In this document: one piece after another, positions 32,372 to 44,053 of the stretch
How positions within the stretch are numbered: position 1 is the first letter of the stretch
How the letters are laid out: every line of letters starts with the position of its first letter
Assembly (NCBI RefSeq): GCF_002086115.1
Contig: NZ_MVHJ01000001.1
Coordinates: 186,001 to 250,000, forward strand
DNA: 64,000 bases
Reading direction: 5' to 3'
Source of the DNA: Mycolicibacterium bacteremicum
GTDB lineage: Bacteria > Actinomycetota > Actinomycetes > Mycobacteriales > Mycobacteriaceae
The notes under the pieces: generated by a model
Databases searched by the model: none
Told to the model about the DNA's origin: nothing
Seen by the model: only the letters and a program-made list of their open reading frames with translations
Program-made: the position numbers and the translations under genes

Positions 32372-34006
32372 ATGACCGACGGCAGGGTGGCCACCGACAG
32401 TGCCGCCGAACGAAAAGCGCGCGGCGCCTTCTTCACCCCGACGGCCATCACCCGGTATCTGGCCGACTGGGCGGTGCGCGGGCCCGGCGACAGCGTCTTC
32501 GAGCCGTCGGCCGGTGATGCGGCCTTCCTCGTCGCGGCCACCGAGCGGCTGCGCAGTCTGGGCGTGGAGCGGCCGCAACTGCACGGTGTGGAGATCCACG
32601 CGGCCAGCGCCGCCACCGCCCGCCGCCGGGTCGCCGAGGCGGGCGGCCGGGCCACCGTGCGCACCGCCGACTTCTTCGACGTCACCCCGCGGCCCGTCCA
32701 CACCGCCGTGCTGGGCAACCCGCCCTACATCCGCTACCAGGACTTCCGCGGTAAGCAGCGGGCCCAGTCCCGGCGGGCCGCGCTGCAGGCCGGGGTGACA
32801 CTGTCGGCGTTGGCGTCGAGCTGGGCGGCCTTCACGGTGCACGCGGCGCTGTTCCTGGCGCCCGGCGGACGGATGGCTCTGGTACTGCCCGCCGAGCTGC
32901 TCAGCGTCAACTACGCCGCCGCGGTCCGCAAGTTCCTGTTCGACCGGTTCGCCAGCGTCGAACTGGTGATGTTCGACGAGCAGGTCTTCCCCGGCGCGGA
33001 GGCCGATGTGGTGCTGCTGCTGGCCGACGGTTTCGGTGCGGGCCCGTCCGGACACGCCGTCATCCACCGCGCCCGCAATGCCGATTCGCTGAATGCCGAA
33101 CTGGTGCAACGTCATTGGTCGCCTGCCGACCCGTCGGACAAGTGGGTCAGCGGGCTCATCGGGCATCGCCCGGTCGACGCGCTGCACGCCCTGCAGGCCG
33201 GCGGCCGCTTCGATGTGCTGGAACGCTGGGGTGAGACCACGCTGGGCATGGTCACCGGCAACAACGGCTACTTCGCGTTGTCTCCGGCGCGGGTGGCCGA
33301 ACTCGGGCTCGAGGCCGAGGACCTGCTGACGCTCTCACCGCCGGGCAGCGCCCACCTGCGCGGGCTGGCGCTGTCGGCGCAGCAACTGGCCGGCCTCGGC
33401 GCGCAGGGGCGGTCGGTGCATCTGTTCCGGCCCGGCGAGCGACTCTCGGCCGCAGCCCGGCGTTATGTGGAGGCCGGACAGGCCGCCGGGGTGCACCTGG
33501 CCTACAAGTGCCGGGTGCGCACGCCGTGGTATCGGGTTCCGTTGCTGGCACCGGCGGACCTGCTGCTGACCTGCATGAACGCCGATACGCCGCGGCTGGT
33601 CACCAATCGCGCGCACGCCCATCACCTCAACTCGGTGCACGGGGTGTATCTGCGCGCCGAGACGGCCGCGCTGGGGCGCGATCTGCTGCCGCTGGCAGCG
33701 TTGAACTCGGCGACGCTGCTGCATGCCGAGATGGTGGGACGCGCCTACGGCGGCGGTGTGCTCAAGATCGAACCGCGCGAAGCCGACCGCTGGCTGGTAC
33801 CGGCACCCGATCTGCTCGCCGACCGGGCGGCGCCGCTGCGGGCGGTGCGGCGCCAGGTGTCAGGTCTGCTGTCCCGCGGTCGGTTGCTCGATGCCGTGGC
33901 GGTCGTCGACGACGCGCTCGGCGTGGACACCGACCTGGAATCGGTTCGGGCGGCTCGTCATTCGCTGGCATCGCGGAGGGCGGTAAGGTCGCGGCGTGCC
34001 CGCTGA
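32372..34006 (+). CDS. Gamma-class N6-adenine DNA methyltransferase
   Basis: The 544-residue protein has the motif order of a gamma-class adenine methyltransferase: ARGAFFTPTAITRYLADW (motif X), SVFEPSAGDAAFLVA near residue 44 (motif I, SAM binding) and VLGNPPYIRYQDF near 116 (motif IV, NPPY). The C-terminal part (about 280-540) should hold the target-recognition domain. These enzymes methylate adenine N6 in restriction-modification or regulatory systems. The gene overlaps the next one by 11 bases. It is embedded between hisI and bcpB, where M. tuberculosis has chaA as recalled. GC content resembles its neighbours, so any transfer is not recent. Confidence 0.88.
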   Translation: MTDGRVATDSAAERKARGAFFTPTAITRYLADWAVRGPGDSVFEPSAGDAAFLVAATERLRSLGVERPQLHGVEIHAASAATARRRVAEAGGRATVRTADFFDVTPRPVHTAVLGNPPYIRYQDFRGKQRAQSRRAALQAGVTLSALASSWAAFTVHAALFLAPGGRMALVLPAELLSVNYAAAVRKFLFDRFASVELVMFDEQVFPGAEADVVLLLADGFGAGPSGHAVIHRARNADSLNAELVQRHWSPADPSDKWVSGLIGHRPVDALHALQAGGRFDVLERWGETTLGMVTGNNGYFALSPARVAELGLEAEDLLTLSPPGSAHLRGLALSAQQLAGLGAQGRSVHLFRPGERLSAAARRYVEAGQAAGVHLAYKCRVRTPWYRVPLLAPADLLLTCMNADTPRLVTNRAHAHHLNSVHGVYLRAETAALGRDLLPLAALNSATLLHAEMVGRAYGGGVLKIEPREADRWLVPAPDLLADRAAPLRAVRRQVSGLLSRGRLLDAVAVVDDALGVDTDLESVRAARHSLASRRAVRSRRAR

Positions 34007-34991
34007 ACCGTCCACCAAGGCCACCGCGTGGGCCATCTTCGACCGCATCGTCGCCGATGCCGCGCCCGGCGGGGAACACAGCAACCCGTGGGTCCGCACC
34101 GCGGAGACGCTGACCTACCTGCCGGATTTCCGGGTGCTGCGCAAGCTGCTCGGTGTGCCGCTGTACCTGGATGCGCCGTCGACCACCGGGGTGCCCGCGC
34201 TGGCGCTGGATGTCTGGCTGTCCTATGAACTGCGCCGCGCCGGCTTCGACCCGGACGCGGTATGGCCGCGGCCGACCGATCCGCGCATCATGCCCAGTGC
34301 GATCGCCCATCTGCTGCAGGCACTGCCCCTCAAGGAGCGCCACCTCATCGAACAGCGGTTGCAGCGGTCGATGAAGGGGGTCTCGGCCTCCAGCGCGAGC
34401 GTGCTCGGCAAGCACTACATGAAGCAGGTCGACGTCATCATGTCCGACTGGGATACCGGCCCCGAACTGCTGATCAGCACCAAACGGATGGACTCCAGCT
34501 TCGGCAAGAACGCCGCCAACCGGGTGGAGGAGAGCTACGGCGACGCCAAGAACCTCCGGCTGCGCCACCCGCTGGCCGCGCTGGGCTTCGTCTACGGGTT
34601 GCGCTCGACGATCCTGACCTCCGAACCGGACAAGGCCGAGTGGATGATCGACCTGCTCGGCAAGCTCGGTACCGAGGACGACGCCTATCACGCCGTCGCC
34701 CTGGTGATGATCGACCACGAGGCCGATATCGCCGAGTCCCCGGAGGATGAGGTCGACAGCCTCGAAAAGGCGGATCCGGAAACTCTTTTCGAGATCGTCG
34801 ACGTCGAGACCGCGGCCGTCGACGAGGCGATGGCCGCGCTGCCCAACGTTGCGATCCGCCATGACGCGGTGCCGGCGCACCTGCAGCCGGCGCGGTTTCT
34901 GGCGTCGATGGCCAACCGCGTCATCGACACCTCACCGGTGACCCGGCACCGTGAGGCCCGTCGCCGTCGCAACGAGGCGCCCGCAGGGTGA
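33996..34991 (+). CDS. Unknown protein, candidate restriction endonuclease partner of the methyltransferase
   Basis: The 331-residue protein overlaps the methyltransferase gene by 11 bases (GTG 33996), so the two are co-expressed. I do not recognise a named family. The central part, VDVIMSDWDTGPELLISTKR (D146 to K163), reads as a beta-strand, acidic residue, then E157-x5-K163 or S161-x-K163. It is followed by MDSSFGKNAANRVEESYGDA. That order is compatible with a divergent PD-(D/E)XK nuclease core, where 'serve as is, do not cut own allele' type Lys-containing strands follow an Asp. Paired with a DNA methyltransferase, a type II restriction enzyme is the leading guess. A specificity or regulatory subunit is also possible. 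Confidence 0.6.
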   Translation: MPAEPSTKATAWAIFDRIVADAAPGGEHSNPWVRTAETLTYLPDFRVLRKLLGVPLYLDAPSTTGVPALALDVWLSYELRRAGFDPDAVWPRPTDPRIMPSAIAHLLQALPLKERHLIEQRLQRSMKGVSASSASVLGKHYMKQVDVIMSDWDTGPELLISTKRMDSSFGKNAANRVEESYGDAKNLRLRHPLAALGFVYGLRSTILTSEPDKAEWMIDLLGKLGTEDDAYHAVALVMIDHEADIAESPEDEVDSLEKADPETLFEIVDVETAAVDEAMAALPNVAIRHDAVPAHLQPARFLASMANRVIDTSPVTRHREARRRRNEAPAG

Positions 34992-35022
34992 CCCACCCCG
35001 TGCCCCGGGTCCGGTCGCTGCG

Positions 35023-35811
35023 CTAACCGCGGCCCTTGGCCCGTGCGGTCCACCGGCCGTCCTCGAAGCCGACCATCACCGGATGGTGAAACGCCTCGCT
35101 GACGTGCTCGGTGGTCACCGTGTCCCGGACGGGCCCGCTGGCCACGGTGCGGCCCTCGCCGATCAGCAGCGCATGGGTGGTGCTGATCGGTAGTTCCTCC
35201 AGGTGGTGGGTGACCAGGATCGACGCCATCTCCGGGTGCGTATCGTCCAGCGTGTCAATGGTTTCCAGCAGCTGTTCGCGGGCGGCGACATCGAGGCCGG
35301 TGCTCGGTTCGTCGAGCAGCAGCAGTCGCGGTTCGGCGATCAGCGCGCGGGCGATCAGGGTGCGGCCACGCTCGCCCTGGGACAGCGTGGGCCATACCGC
35401 CTCGGCGCGGGCCGACAGCCCGACGGTGTCGATCAACTCGTCGGCGCGGCGCAGCTGTTCGGGACTCGGGGTCCATCGGGCCGCGGTGTCGATGGTGGCG
35501 GTGAAGCCGGTGAGCACCACCTCGCGCACCGTCAACGGATACTGCAGGCGGTGGCGCGGGTTGACGTGACCGATCGACCGGCGCAGCACCGTCAGATCGG
35601 TCTTGCCCATCTGCGCACCCAGGATCTTCACGGTTCCGCTGCTCGGAAACGTCACTGCCGCACAGAAACCGAGCAGCGTGCTCTTGCCCGCGCCGTTCGG
35701 GCCGAGCAGCGCCCAGTGCTCCCCGCTGTGCACCGTCAGCGAGATGCCGTCGATGATCTGCTTGCCGTCGCGACGAAAGGTGACGTCGATGATCTCCAGG
35801 ACCGGGGTCAC
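35023..35811 (-). CDS. ABC transporter ATP-binding protein
   Basis: This is a complete 262-residue ABC ATPase. It has Walker A LLGPNGAGKSTLLG, Q-loop region HVNPRHRLQYPLTVREV, signature TLSQGERGRTLIARAL, Walker B RLLLLDEPSTGLD and switch His in VTHHLEEL. No membrane partner is encoded next to it, so it may serve an unlinked permease or act alone as in the YlmA/ModF-like group. Its GTG start lies one base after the bcpB stop on the same strand, so the two are co-transcribed. Substrate is unknown. Confidence 0.85.
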   Translation of the reverse strand: MTPVLEIIDVTFRRDGKQIIDGISLTVHSGEHWALLGPNGAGKSTLLGFCAAVTFPSSGTVKILGAQMGKTDLTVLRRSIGHVNPRHRLQYPLTVREVVLTGFTATIDTAARWTPSPEQLRRADELIDTVGLSARAEAVWPTLSQGERGRTLIARALIAEPRLLLLDEPSTGLDVAAREQLLETIDTLDDTHPEMASILVTHHLEELPISTTHALLIGEGRTVASGPVRDTVTTEHVSEAFHHPVMVGFEDGRWTARAKGRG

Positions 35812-35812
35812 G

Positions 35813-36277
35813 TCAGCGGGCCCGCAGGACCTCGAGCGCCTTGTCGGCGTGGGTGTCCATGCTGAACTCGCTGGAGATGACCTGCAGGATGCGGCGATCG
35901 GTGTCGATCACGAACGTCGTGCGCTTGACCGGCATCAGCTTGCCCAGCAGTCCGCGCTTGACGCCGAAGGCGGTGGCCACCGTGCCGTCGGCGTCGGAGA
36001 GCAGCGGGTAGTCGAAGCGCTGCTGATCGGCGAACTTGGCCTGCTTGTCGACCGAATCGGTGCTGATCCCCACCCGGGAAGCCCCCACGGCGGCGAACTC
36101 ACCGGCCAGATCACGGAAGTGGCAGGCCTCCTTGGTGCACCCCGGCGTCATCGCGGCCGGATAGAAGAACAGCACGATCGGGCCGTCGGCCAGCAACGAG
36201 GTGAGGCTGCGTACGGTGCCGGTCTGGTCGGGCAGTTCGAACTCGGCCACCTGATCGCCGGTCTGCAGAAGCGTCAT
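35813..36277 (-). CDS. bcpB: Peroxiredoxin Bcp family (BcpB)
   Basis: The 154-residue protein is a bacterioferritin-comigratory-type peroxiredoxin that reduces hydroperoxides in the cytosol. [19 protein letters not shown] holds the peroxidatic Cys (PGCT) and a possible resolving Cys five residues later. The later [14 protein letters not shown] is typical. ATG 36277 ([10 protein letters not shown]) is chosen because the conserved thioredoxin fold begins there and the longer reading frame runs into the trpE leader. It is divergent from trpE with 52 bases between, as Rv1608c is from Rv1609. Confidence 0.9.
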   Translation of the reverse strand: MTLLQTGDQVAEFELPDQTGTVRSLTSLLADGPIVLFFYPAAMTPGCTKEACHFRDLAGEFAAVGASRVGISTDSVDKQAKFADQQRFDYPLLSDADGTVATAFGVKRGLLGKLMPVKRTTFVIDTDRRILQVISSEFSMDTHADKALEVLRAR

Positions 36278-36329
36278 GGCTGCCCACGCTACGCCCAGCG
36301 GCTGTTCGGCGTCTGGGAGGATTGTCCGC

Positions 36330-37879
<1,550 letters not shown>

Positions 37880-37883
<4 letters not shown>

Positions 37884-38515
37884 TCCGGCTCGCGCAGGCG
37901 CTACTGGTGCTGGCCGCGCTCGCCCTGTGGGTGGCCTCCCGCCTGCCCTGGGTCGACATCAGTTCGGCCGACGGTCTGGGCCAGCCAAAGACCACGACGC
38001 TCAACGGTGCCGCCTGGTCGACGGCCCTGGTGCCGCTGGCGCTGGTGCTGCTGGCGGCGGCCGTCGTCGCGCTGGCGGTGCGCGGCCGTCTGCTGCGGGT
38101 GGTGGCGCTGCTGGTCGCCGCGTGCAGCGCCGGGATCGGCTATCTGGGCGTCAGCCAGTGGGTGGTGCACGACATCTCGGTGCGCGGCGCCGGCCTGGCC
38201 GAGGTGCAGGTGGCCGATCTGGTGGGTTCGCAGCGGTTCTATGCCGGTGCCGGCACCGCGCTGCTCGCGGCGGTGATCACGCTGGTCGCGGCCGTGGTGC
38301 TGATGCGTTCGGCCGGTACGGCCACGGCGACAAACGCCCGGTACGCCGCACCGGCGGCCCGCCGCGAGGCGGTGCGCACGGAGACCGCCGAGGGGGCCGC
38401 CGGCATGTCGGAGCGCACCATGTGGGACGCCCTGGACGAGGGCACCGATCCGACCAGCGAAGCACCCCCGGCTGCGGCCGATGACGGCAGCGACCCGGAC
38501 AACAAGGGTCGGTGA
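37880..38515 (+). CDS. Trp-operon associated membrane protein
   Basis: The 211-residue protein has four hydrophobic segments: about residues 1-22, 50-70, 75-95 ([20 protein letters not shown]) and 125-150 ([15 protein letters not shown]). An Ala/Glu/Asp-rich cytosolic tail follows. It is the trp-region membrane protein of actinobacteria, equivalent to Rv1610 in position between trpE and trpC. GTG 37880 overlaps the trpE stop. Molecular function is unknown. Conserved co-location suggests a tie to tryptophan or indole metabolism at the membrane, but no motif supports this. Confidence 0.82.
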
Positions 38516-38583
38516 CGGCCGGTGCAGCGCTGGCGACTAATCTTGGGCAGAACGCTCCGACCGACCGAAAAGGACGATGGCCA

Positions 38584-39399
38584 ATGACGGCGACCGTGCT
38601 CGACTCCATCATCGAAGGAGTCCGCGCCGACGTTGCCACCCGGGAAGCCGCCGTGAGCTTCGCCGACATCAAGGCGCGGGCCAAGGATGCTCGCCCTGCC
38701 CTGGACGTGATGGCCGCGCTCCGCGCACCGGGTATTGCCGTGATCGCCGAGGTCAAACGCGCCAGCCCGTCACGCGGTGAACTCGCCTCCATCGCCGACC
38801 CGGCGCAGCTGGCGACGGCCTACGAGGATGGCGGCGCGCGCATCATCAGCGTGCTCACCGAGGAGCGCCGGTTCAACGGCTCGCTCGACGATCTGGACAG
38901 GGTGCGCGCGGCGGTGTCGATCCCGGTGCTGCGCAAGGACTTCATCGTCGGGCCGTACCAGATCCATGAGGCCCGCGCCCACGGTGCGGACATGCTGCTG
39001 CTGATCGTGGCCGCACTGGAGCAGAAGGCGCTCGAGTCGATGCTCGACCGCACCGAGTCGCTCGGGATGACCGCGCTGGTCGAGGTGCACACCGAGGAAG
39101 AGGCCGACCGCGCGCTGGAGGCCGGCGCCACCGTCATCGGGGTGAATGCCCGCGATCTGAAGACGCTGCAGGTCGACCGCGACTGCTTCGCCCGGATTGC
39201 ACCGGGTCTGCCGACCGACATCATCCGGGTGGCCGAATCCGGCGTCCGCGGCACCGCCGATCTGCTCGCCTATGCCGGTGCGGGCGCCGATGCAGTGCTC
39301 GTCGGGGAGGGGTTGGTGACCAGCGGCGACCCGCGCGGAGCGGTGTCGGAACTGGTCACCGCGGGTGCACACCCGTCCTGCCCGAAACCCGCTCGCTGA
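38584..39399 (+). CDS. trpC: Indole-3-glycerol phosphate synthase TrpC
   Basis: TrpC closes the indole ring from CdRP with loss of CO2 and water. The 271-residue barrel shows [15 protein letters not shown] (catalytic Lys), [17 protein letters not shown] (second Lys), [16 protein letters not shown] and [15 protein letters not shown]. An AAAAGGA site precedes ATG 38584. An overlapping ATG at 38577 is in another frame and is not used. It is separate from trpF, in keeping with PriA doing the TrpF step. Confidence 0.96.
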   Translation: MTATVLDSIIEGVRADVATREAAVSFADIKARAKDARPALDVMAALRAPGIAVIAEVKRASPSRGELASIADPAQLATAYEDGGARIISVLTEERRFNGSLDDLDRVRAAVSIPVLRKDFIVGPYQIHEARAHGADMLLLIVAALEQKALESMLDRTESLGMTALVEVHTEEEADRALEAGATVIGVNARDLKTLQVDRDCFARIAPGLPTDIIRVAESGVRGTADLLAYAGAGADAVLVGEGLVTSGDPRGAVSELVTAGAHPSCPKPAR

Positions 39400-39435
39400 T
39401 CTTGACCAGATGAGCGGCTCAGTCGAAGAGGCGTT

Positions 39436-40695
39436 GTGAACATGGGCGATATCGCCGGATTGCCGAACACCAGTGCAGCACTGGCCGAACCCACCAGCCA
39501 TGACCCGGACGCCAGGGGACATTTCGGCGCCTACGGCGGCCGACTGGTGCCCGAGGCGCTGATGGCCGTCATCGAAGAGGTCACCGCGGCGTACGAAAAG
39601 GCGCGCAACGACCAGACCTTCCTCGATGAGCTCGACCGCCTGCAGCGTCACTACAGCGGGCGGCCGTCACCGCTCTACGAGGCCGAGCGGCTGAGTGCAC
39701 ACGTCGGCGGTGCGCGGATCTTCCTGAAGCGAGAAGACCTCAACCACACCGGATCTCACAAGATCAACAATGTGCTCGGGCAGGCGCTGCTGGCCCGCCA
39801 GATGGGCAAGACCCGGGTGATCGCCGAGACCGGCGCCGGCCAGCACGGTGTCGCCACCGCGACCGCATGCGCGCTGCTCGGCCTGGAATGCGTCATCTAC
39901 ATGGGCGCCGTAGACACCGCGCGGCAGGCGCTCAACGTCGCCCGGATGCGTCTACTCGGCGCCACGGTGGTGTCGGTCGAGTCCGGCTCGCGCACCCTCA
40001 AAGACGCCATCAACGAGACGTTCCGCGACTGGGTTGCCAACGCGGACAACACGTATTACGCGTTCGGGACGGCCGCCGGGCCGCACCCGTTCCCGCTCAT
40101 GGTGCGCGACTTCCAGCGGATCATCGGCATGGAGGCGCGCGTTCAGATCCGCGAGCAGGCCGGCCGGTTGCCGGATGCGGTGGCCGCATGTGTCGGCGGC
40201 GGATCGAACGCGATCGGCATCTTCCACGCCTTCATCGATGACCCGGCCGTGCGGCTGATCGGTTTCGAGGCCGCCGGCGACGGGGTGGAGACCGGTCGGC
40301 ATGCCGCCACCTTCACCGGTGGTTCGCCGGGGGCGTTCCAGGGTTCGTTCTCCTATCTGTTGCAGGACGAGGACGGCCAGACCATCGAGTCCCATTCCAT
40401 CTCGGCCGGTTTGGACTATCCCGGCGTCGGGCCCGAGCACGCGCTGCTCAAGGACGTCGGGCGCGCGGAGTACCAGCCCATCACCGATACCGAGGCGATG
40501 GACGCGTTCTCGCTGCTGTGCCGGACCGAGGGCATCATCCCCGCGATCGAGTCGGCGCATGCGGTGGCAGGTGCGGTGAAGGTCGCGGCCGAACTCGGTC
40601 CGTCGGCCATCGTGCTGGTCAACGTCTCGGGGCGCGGCGACAAGGACGTCGAGACCGCTGCCAAGTGGTTCGGATTGCTGGAGGAGAAGTCGTGA
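39436..40695 (+). CDS. trpB: Tryptophan synthase beta subunit TrpB
   Basis: TrpB makes tryptophan from indole and serine in the alpha2-beta2 complex with TrpA. It has 419 residues. The PLP lysine is in [33 protein letters not shown] and the phosphate-binding [15 protein letters not shown] are typical. Starts at GTG 39436 and ATG 39442 are both acceptable, and GTG is preceded by AGAGGCGTT. The 3' end overlaps the trpA GTG by four bases, as usual for the pair. Confidence 0.97.
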   Translation: MNMGDIAGLPNTSAALAEPTSHDPDARGHFGAYGGRLVPEALMAVIEEVTAAYEKARNDQTFLDELDRLQRHYSGRPSPLYEAERLSAHVGGARIFLKREDLNHTGSHKINNVLGQALLARQMGKTRVIAETGAGQHGVATATACALLGLECVIYMGAVDTARQALNVARMRLLGATVVSVESGSRTLKDAINETFRDWVANADNTYYAFGTAAGPHPFPLMVRDFQRIIGMEARVQIREQAGRLPDAVAACVGGGSNAIGIFHAFIDDPAVRLIGFEAAGDGVETGRHAATFTGGSPGAFQGSFSYLLQDEDGQTIESHSISAGLDYPGVGPEHALLKDVGRAEYQPITDTEAMDAFSLLCRTEGIIPAIESAHAVAGAVKVAAELGPSAIVLVNVSGRGDKDVETAAKWFGLLEEKS

Positions 40696-41480
40696 GCCGG
40701 CTTGCGGCAGTGTTCGAAACCTGCCGCACGGAGAGTCGGGCGGCGTTGATCGGCTACCTGCCGACGGGATACCCGACCGTCGACACCTCGATCGAGGCGA
40801 TGACGGCACTGGTCGAATCGGGTTGCGACATCGTCGAGGTCGGGGTCGCGTATTCCGATCCCGGGATGGACGGTCCGACGATCGCGCGGGCGACCGAGAC
40901 CGCGCTGGCCAACGGCGTGCGGGTCTACGACGCGCTGCGGGTGGTCGAGGCCATCAGCAATGCCGGCGGGTCCGCGGTGGTGATGACGTACTGGAATCCG
41001 GTGCTGCGTAAGGGAGTCGATACGTTCGCACGCGACCTCGCCTCGGCGGGCGGCCTCGGCCTGATCACACCGGACCTGATTCCCGACGAGGCCGACGACT
41101 GGATCGCCGCCTCGGATGCCAATGGGTTGGATCGGATCTTCCTGGTTGCGCCGTCCTCGACGCCGGAGCGGTTGGCCGCGACCGTGCAGGCCTCCAGCGG
41201 TTTCGTCTACGCCGCGTCCACCATGGGCGTGACCGGGGCGCGTGACGCGGTGTCCAACGCGGCGCCGGAGTTGGTGAGCCGGGTCAAGGCCATCTCCGAC
41301 ATCCCGGTGGGCGTCGGCCTGGGTGTGCGATCCCGGCAGCAGGCCGCCGAGATCGGTGCGTACGCCGACGGCGTGATCGTCGGGTCGGCGCTGGTGTCGG
41401 CCCTCGATGAGGGGGTCGATGCGGTGCGGGCGCTGACCGCCGAGCTGGCCGAAGGTGTGCGGCAGGCGGTTCGCGCATGA
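40692..41480 (+). CDS. trpA: Tryptophan synthase alpha subunit TrpA
   Basis: TrpA cleaves indole-3-glycerol phosphate and passes indole to TrpB. The 262-residue barrel has [39 protein letters not shown] (catalytic Glu and Asp), [26 protein letters not shown] and [13 protein letters not shown]. The usual VGIPFSDP of other bacteria reads VGVAYSDP here, as in mycobacteria. GTG 40692 overlaps trpB, and its stop overlaps the lgt ATG. Confidence 0.96.
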   Translation: MSRLAAVFETCRTESRAALIGYLPTGYPTVDTSIEAMTALVESGCDIVEVGVAYSDPGMDGPTIARATETALANGVRVYDALRVVEAISNAGGSAVVMTYWNPVLRKGVDTFARDLASAGGLGLITPDLIPDEADDWIAASDANGLDRIFLVAPSSTPERLAATVQASSGFVYAASTMGVTGARDAVSNAAPELVSRVKAISDIPVGVGLGVRSRQQAAEIGAYADGVIVGSALVSALDEGVDAVRALTAELAEGVRQAVRA

Positions 41481-44047
41481 CGGTGAGCACGCTGGCCTAC
41501 ATCCCGAGTCCCGATCAGGGTGTCTGGTTCATCGGCAGCGTGCCACTGCGGGCGTATGCACTGTGCATCATCGCGGGCATCGTGGCCGCGCTGGTGATCG
41601 GCGACCGGCGGTGGGCCGCGCGTGGTGGTGAGCGCGGCGTCATCTACGACATCGCGCTGTGGGCCGTCCCGTTCGGTCTGGTCGGCGGGCGGCTCTACCA
41701 CGTACTGACCGACTGGCCCACCTACTTCGGTGAGGGCGGGGCCGGTCTGGTCGCGGCGTTCCGCATCTGGGATGGCGGCCTGGGAATCTGGGGTGCGGTG
41801 GCGCTCGGTGCCGTCGGCGCGTGGATCGGGTGCCGGCGGCGGGGGATCCCATTGCCGGCGTTCGGTGATGCGATCGCCCCGGGAATCATCCTGGCGCAGG
41901 CCATCGGGCGGCTGGGCAATTACTTCAACCAGGAGCTCTATGGGCGGGCGACGACCGTGCCGTGGGGTTTGGAAATCTACGAGCGCCGCGATGCCGCCGG
42001 GTTCCGCGACACTCTCAACGGGGTGTCCACCGGCCAGGTCATCGGGGTGGTGCATCCGACGTTCCTGTACGAATTGCTGTGGAACCTGGCGGTGTTCGCG
42101 GCCCTGATCTGGGCCGACCGGCGTTTCAAGCTGGGGCACGGCAGACTCTTCGCGCTGTATGTGGCGGGTTATTGCCTGGGCCGGTTCTGGATCGAGCTGC
42201 TGCGCAGTGATACCGCGACGCTGATCGCCGGGATCCGGGTCAACTCGTTCACTTCGACGTTCGTGTTCATCGCCGCGGTGGTGTACATCATGGTCGCGCC
42301 GAAGGGTCGCGAGGCGCCGGCGACACTGGCCGGGAATCAGGCCCGCCAGCTCGCGGTCGAGGACCTGGACACCAAGGTGATCGCCACGGGTGCCGCCGGT
42401 GGAGTCGCCGGCGTTGCCGTGGCATCCGGCGGTGGCGGTGCCGGGGTGTCGGAGGCTGCCGACCGGGCCGACGCCGAGGAGGTGGCCGTCGAGACCGAGG
42501 TGCTCGAGGTTGTCGAGCCGGATGATGCGCCGACGAGCGCTCAGACCGGGCCCGACGACGCGGCGGCCGATGAGTCTGCGGCGGAAGCGGAGTCCGACTC
42601 GCTCGTCGAGGCCGAGGCTGCCGACAAGGCCGAGGTGGCCGGGGGCGATGAGGCGCGCGAAAACGGTGAGGTCGAGCAGGACGCACCCGAGGCAGAGCTA
42701 CCGACGGTGACCGACGCCGACGCTCCCGACGGCTCCGATAACGATTCTGAACCTGGCGCTGTCGAGGATGAGGTCGAAGGGTCGGCCGAGGCGGAGGCCG
42801 CCGATGAGTTCGAGGCCGAGGCCGCCGAGGATGACGCGGTGCTCGACGGTGACGCACCGGCCGACGCGGACGGCAATGAGCAGGACGGGCCGGAGGCCGA
42901 ACTTCTTGCGGTGACCGGTGTCGAACCGGACAACGCGGAGGAGGTGCCCGGCGAGACGTCCGATGAGGCCGATGTTGTCGGTGCGACCGATGCCGCTGGT
43001 GATGCCGAGACCGGCGTGGCCGATGACGGCGAGACCGAGGCGCAGGCCGGGTCCGAGCCGGCGACGGCCGTCGAGGGTGAGCCCAGCGACGAGGATTCCG
43101 ACGACGGCATCGAAGCAGAAAGCGAAGCTGAAGCGGCCGACGTTTCGGCGGAGGCCGAAGGTGATGCCCCCGCCGTTGACGACGCGACCGATGCGAATGC
43201 CGACCAGCCCGAAGCTGATTCACAGCCCGCTGCGACGGCAGAAGGCAACATCGAGACCGCCGACGATGACGTAGCGGCGGACCGCGAGGGTGCCGACGCC
43301 GACGGTGGTGACGCGGCGGGTGCCGACGCCGACGCGACGCCGACCGGCCCGGAGGCCGAGCTGCTCGCGGTCAGGAGTGTCGACCCGGCGCCGGCAGCCG
43401 GGCAGTCTGACGTGTCCGGGGAGTCCGATGAAGCCACGGCGGACGAGTCCCCGCTGACCGAGGACGACGCCGACGGTGCTGTGGCGGATGGGTCGGTCGC
43501 CGAGGCGGAGGACGGTACCGACTCGGCTGTGGGCGGGCCGGCTGAGTCCGACGTACCTGCGGAGTCCGCCGATGAGGAGTTCGAAGAGTCCGCCGACGCG
43601 GAGTCTTCGGAGGCTGCAGGCGCTGACCCTGGCGACGCCGAGGGCGGGGGCGACGGCGAGGCCGCGGGTCAGCCCGAACCGGACGCAGATACCGACACCG
43701 AAGCTGACTCCGAGGCGGCGGATGCCACCGGTGTCGAGGGCGATACCGACGCCGACGCTGAGCCCGCGCCCGAGGAGTCCGTATCCGAGCCCGCGGACGA
43801 GTCCACGATTGACCCCGAGATCTCTGCCGAAGCCGAGGACACTCCCGAAGCCGAGGACACGTCCGACGGCGACGACGGCCCGGAAGCCGACACCACATCT
43901 GAAGCGGAGGACAGTCCCGAAACCGACGGGACCTCAGAAGCCGAGGATAGTCCGGACGCGGCGGCCACCCCGACTCCGGTTCAAACACCTACTCCGGCAA
44001 CGTCACCCGCCCCATCGCGCAAGCGGTGGTGGCAGCGCCGCCGCTGA
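41477..44047 (+). CDS. lgt: Prolipoprotein diacylglyceryl transferase Lgt with long acidic tail
   Basis: Lgt transfers diacylglycerol to the lipobox Cys of prolipoproteins at the plasma membrane. The conserved multi-helix core is about residues 1-280: PFGLVGGRLYHVLTDW, GIILAQAIGRLGNYFNQELYG (signature region), HPTFLYELLWNLAVF and GRFWIELLRSDTATLI. The protein is 856 residues against about 470 in M. tuberculosis, as recalled. The extra 560 or so are almost wholly Asp, Glu, Ala, Gly, Ser and Thr, predicted disordered and cytosolic, and end in a basic SRKRWWQRRR. PEAEL blocks recur at 404-408, 472-476 and 625-629. It is coupled to trpA by an ATGA overlap. Confidence 0.93.
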   Translation: MTVSTLAYIPSPDQGVWFIGSVPLRAYALCIIAGIVAALVIGDRRWAARGGERGVIYDIALWAVPFGLVGGRLYHVLTDWPTYFGEGGAGLVAAFRIWDGGLGIWGAVALGAVGAWIGCRRRGIPLPAFGDAIAPGIILAQAIGRLGNYFNQELYGRATTVPWGLEIYERRDAAGFRDTLNGVSTGQVIGVVHPTFLYELLWNLAVFAALIWADRRFKLGHGRLFALYVAGYCLGRFWIELLRSDTATLIAGIRVNSFTSTFVFIAAVVYIMVAPKGREAPATLAGNQARQLAVEDLDTKVIATGAAGGVAGVAVASGGGGAGVSEAADRADAEEVAVETEVLEVVEPDDAPTSAQTGPDDAAADESAAEAESDSLVEAEAADKAEVAGGDEARENGEVEQDAPEAELPTVTDADAPDGSDNDSEPGAVEDEVEGSAEAEAADEFEAEAAEDDAVLDGDAPADADGNEQDGPEAELLAVTGVEPDNAEEVPGETSDEADVVGATDAAGDAETGVADDGETEAQAGSEPATAVEGEPSDEDSDDGIEAESEAEAADVSAEAEGDAPAVDDATDANADQPEADSQPAATAEGNIETADDDVAADREGADADGGDAAGADADATPTGPEAELLAVRSVDPAPAAGQSDVSGESDEATADESPLTEDDADGAVADGSVAEAEDGTDSAVGGPAESDVPAESADEEFEESADAESSEAAGADPGDAEGGGDGEAAGQPEPDADTDTEADSEAADATGVEGDTDADAEPAPEESVSEPADESTIDPEISAEAEDTPEAEDTSDGDDGPEADTTSEAEDSPETDGTSEAEDSPDAAATPTPVQTPTPATSPAPSRKRWWQRRR

Positions 44048-44053
44048 GAACGC

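Noticed and set aside
36278..36329. trp attenuator or leader peptide before trpE
   Set aside because: The 52-base divergent gap has no Trp-codon leader and no alternative hairpins.
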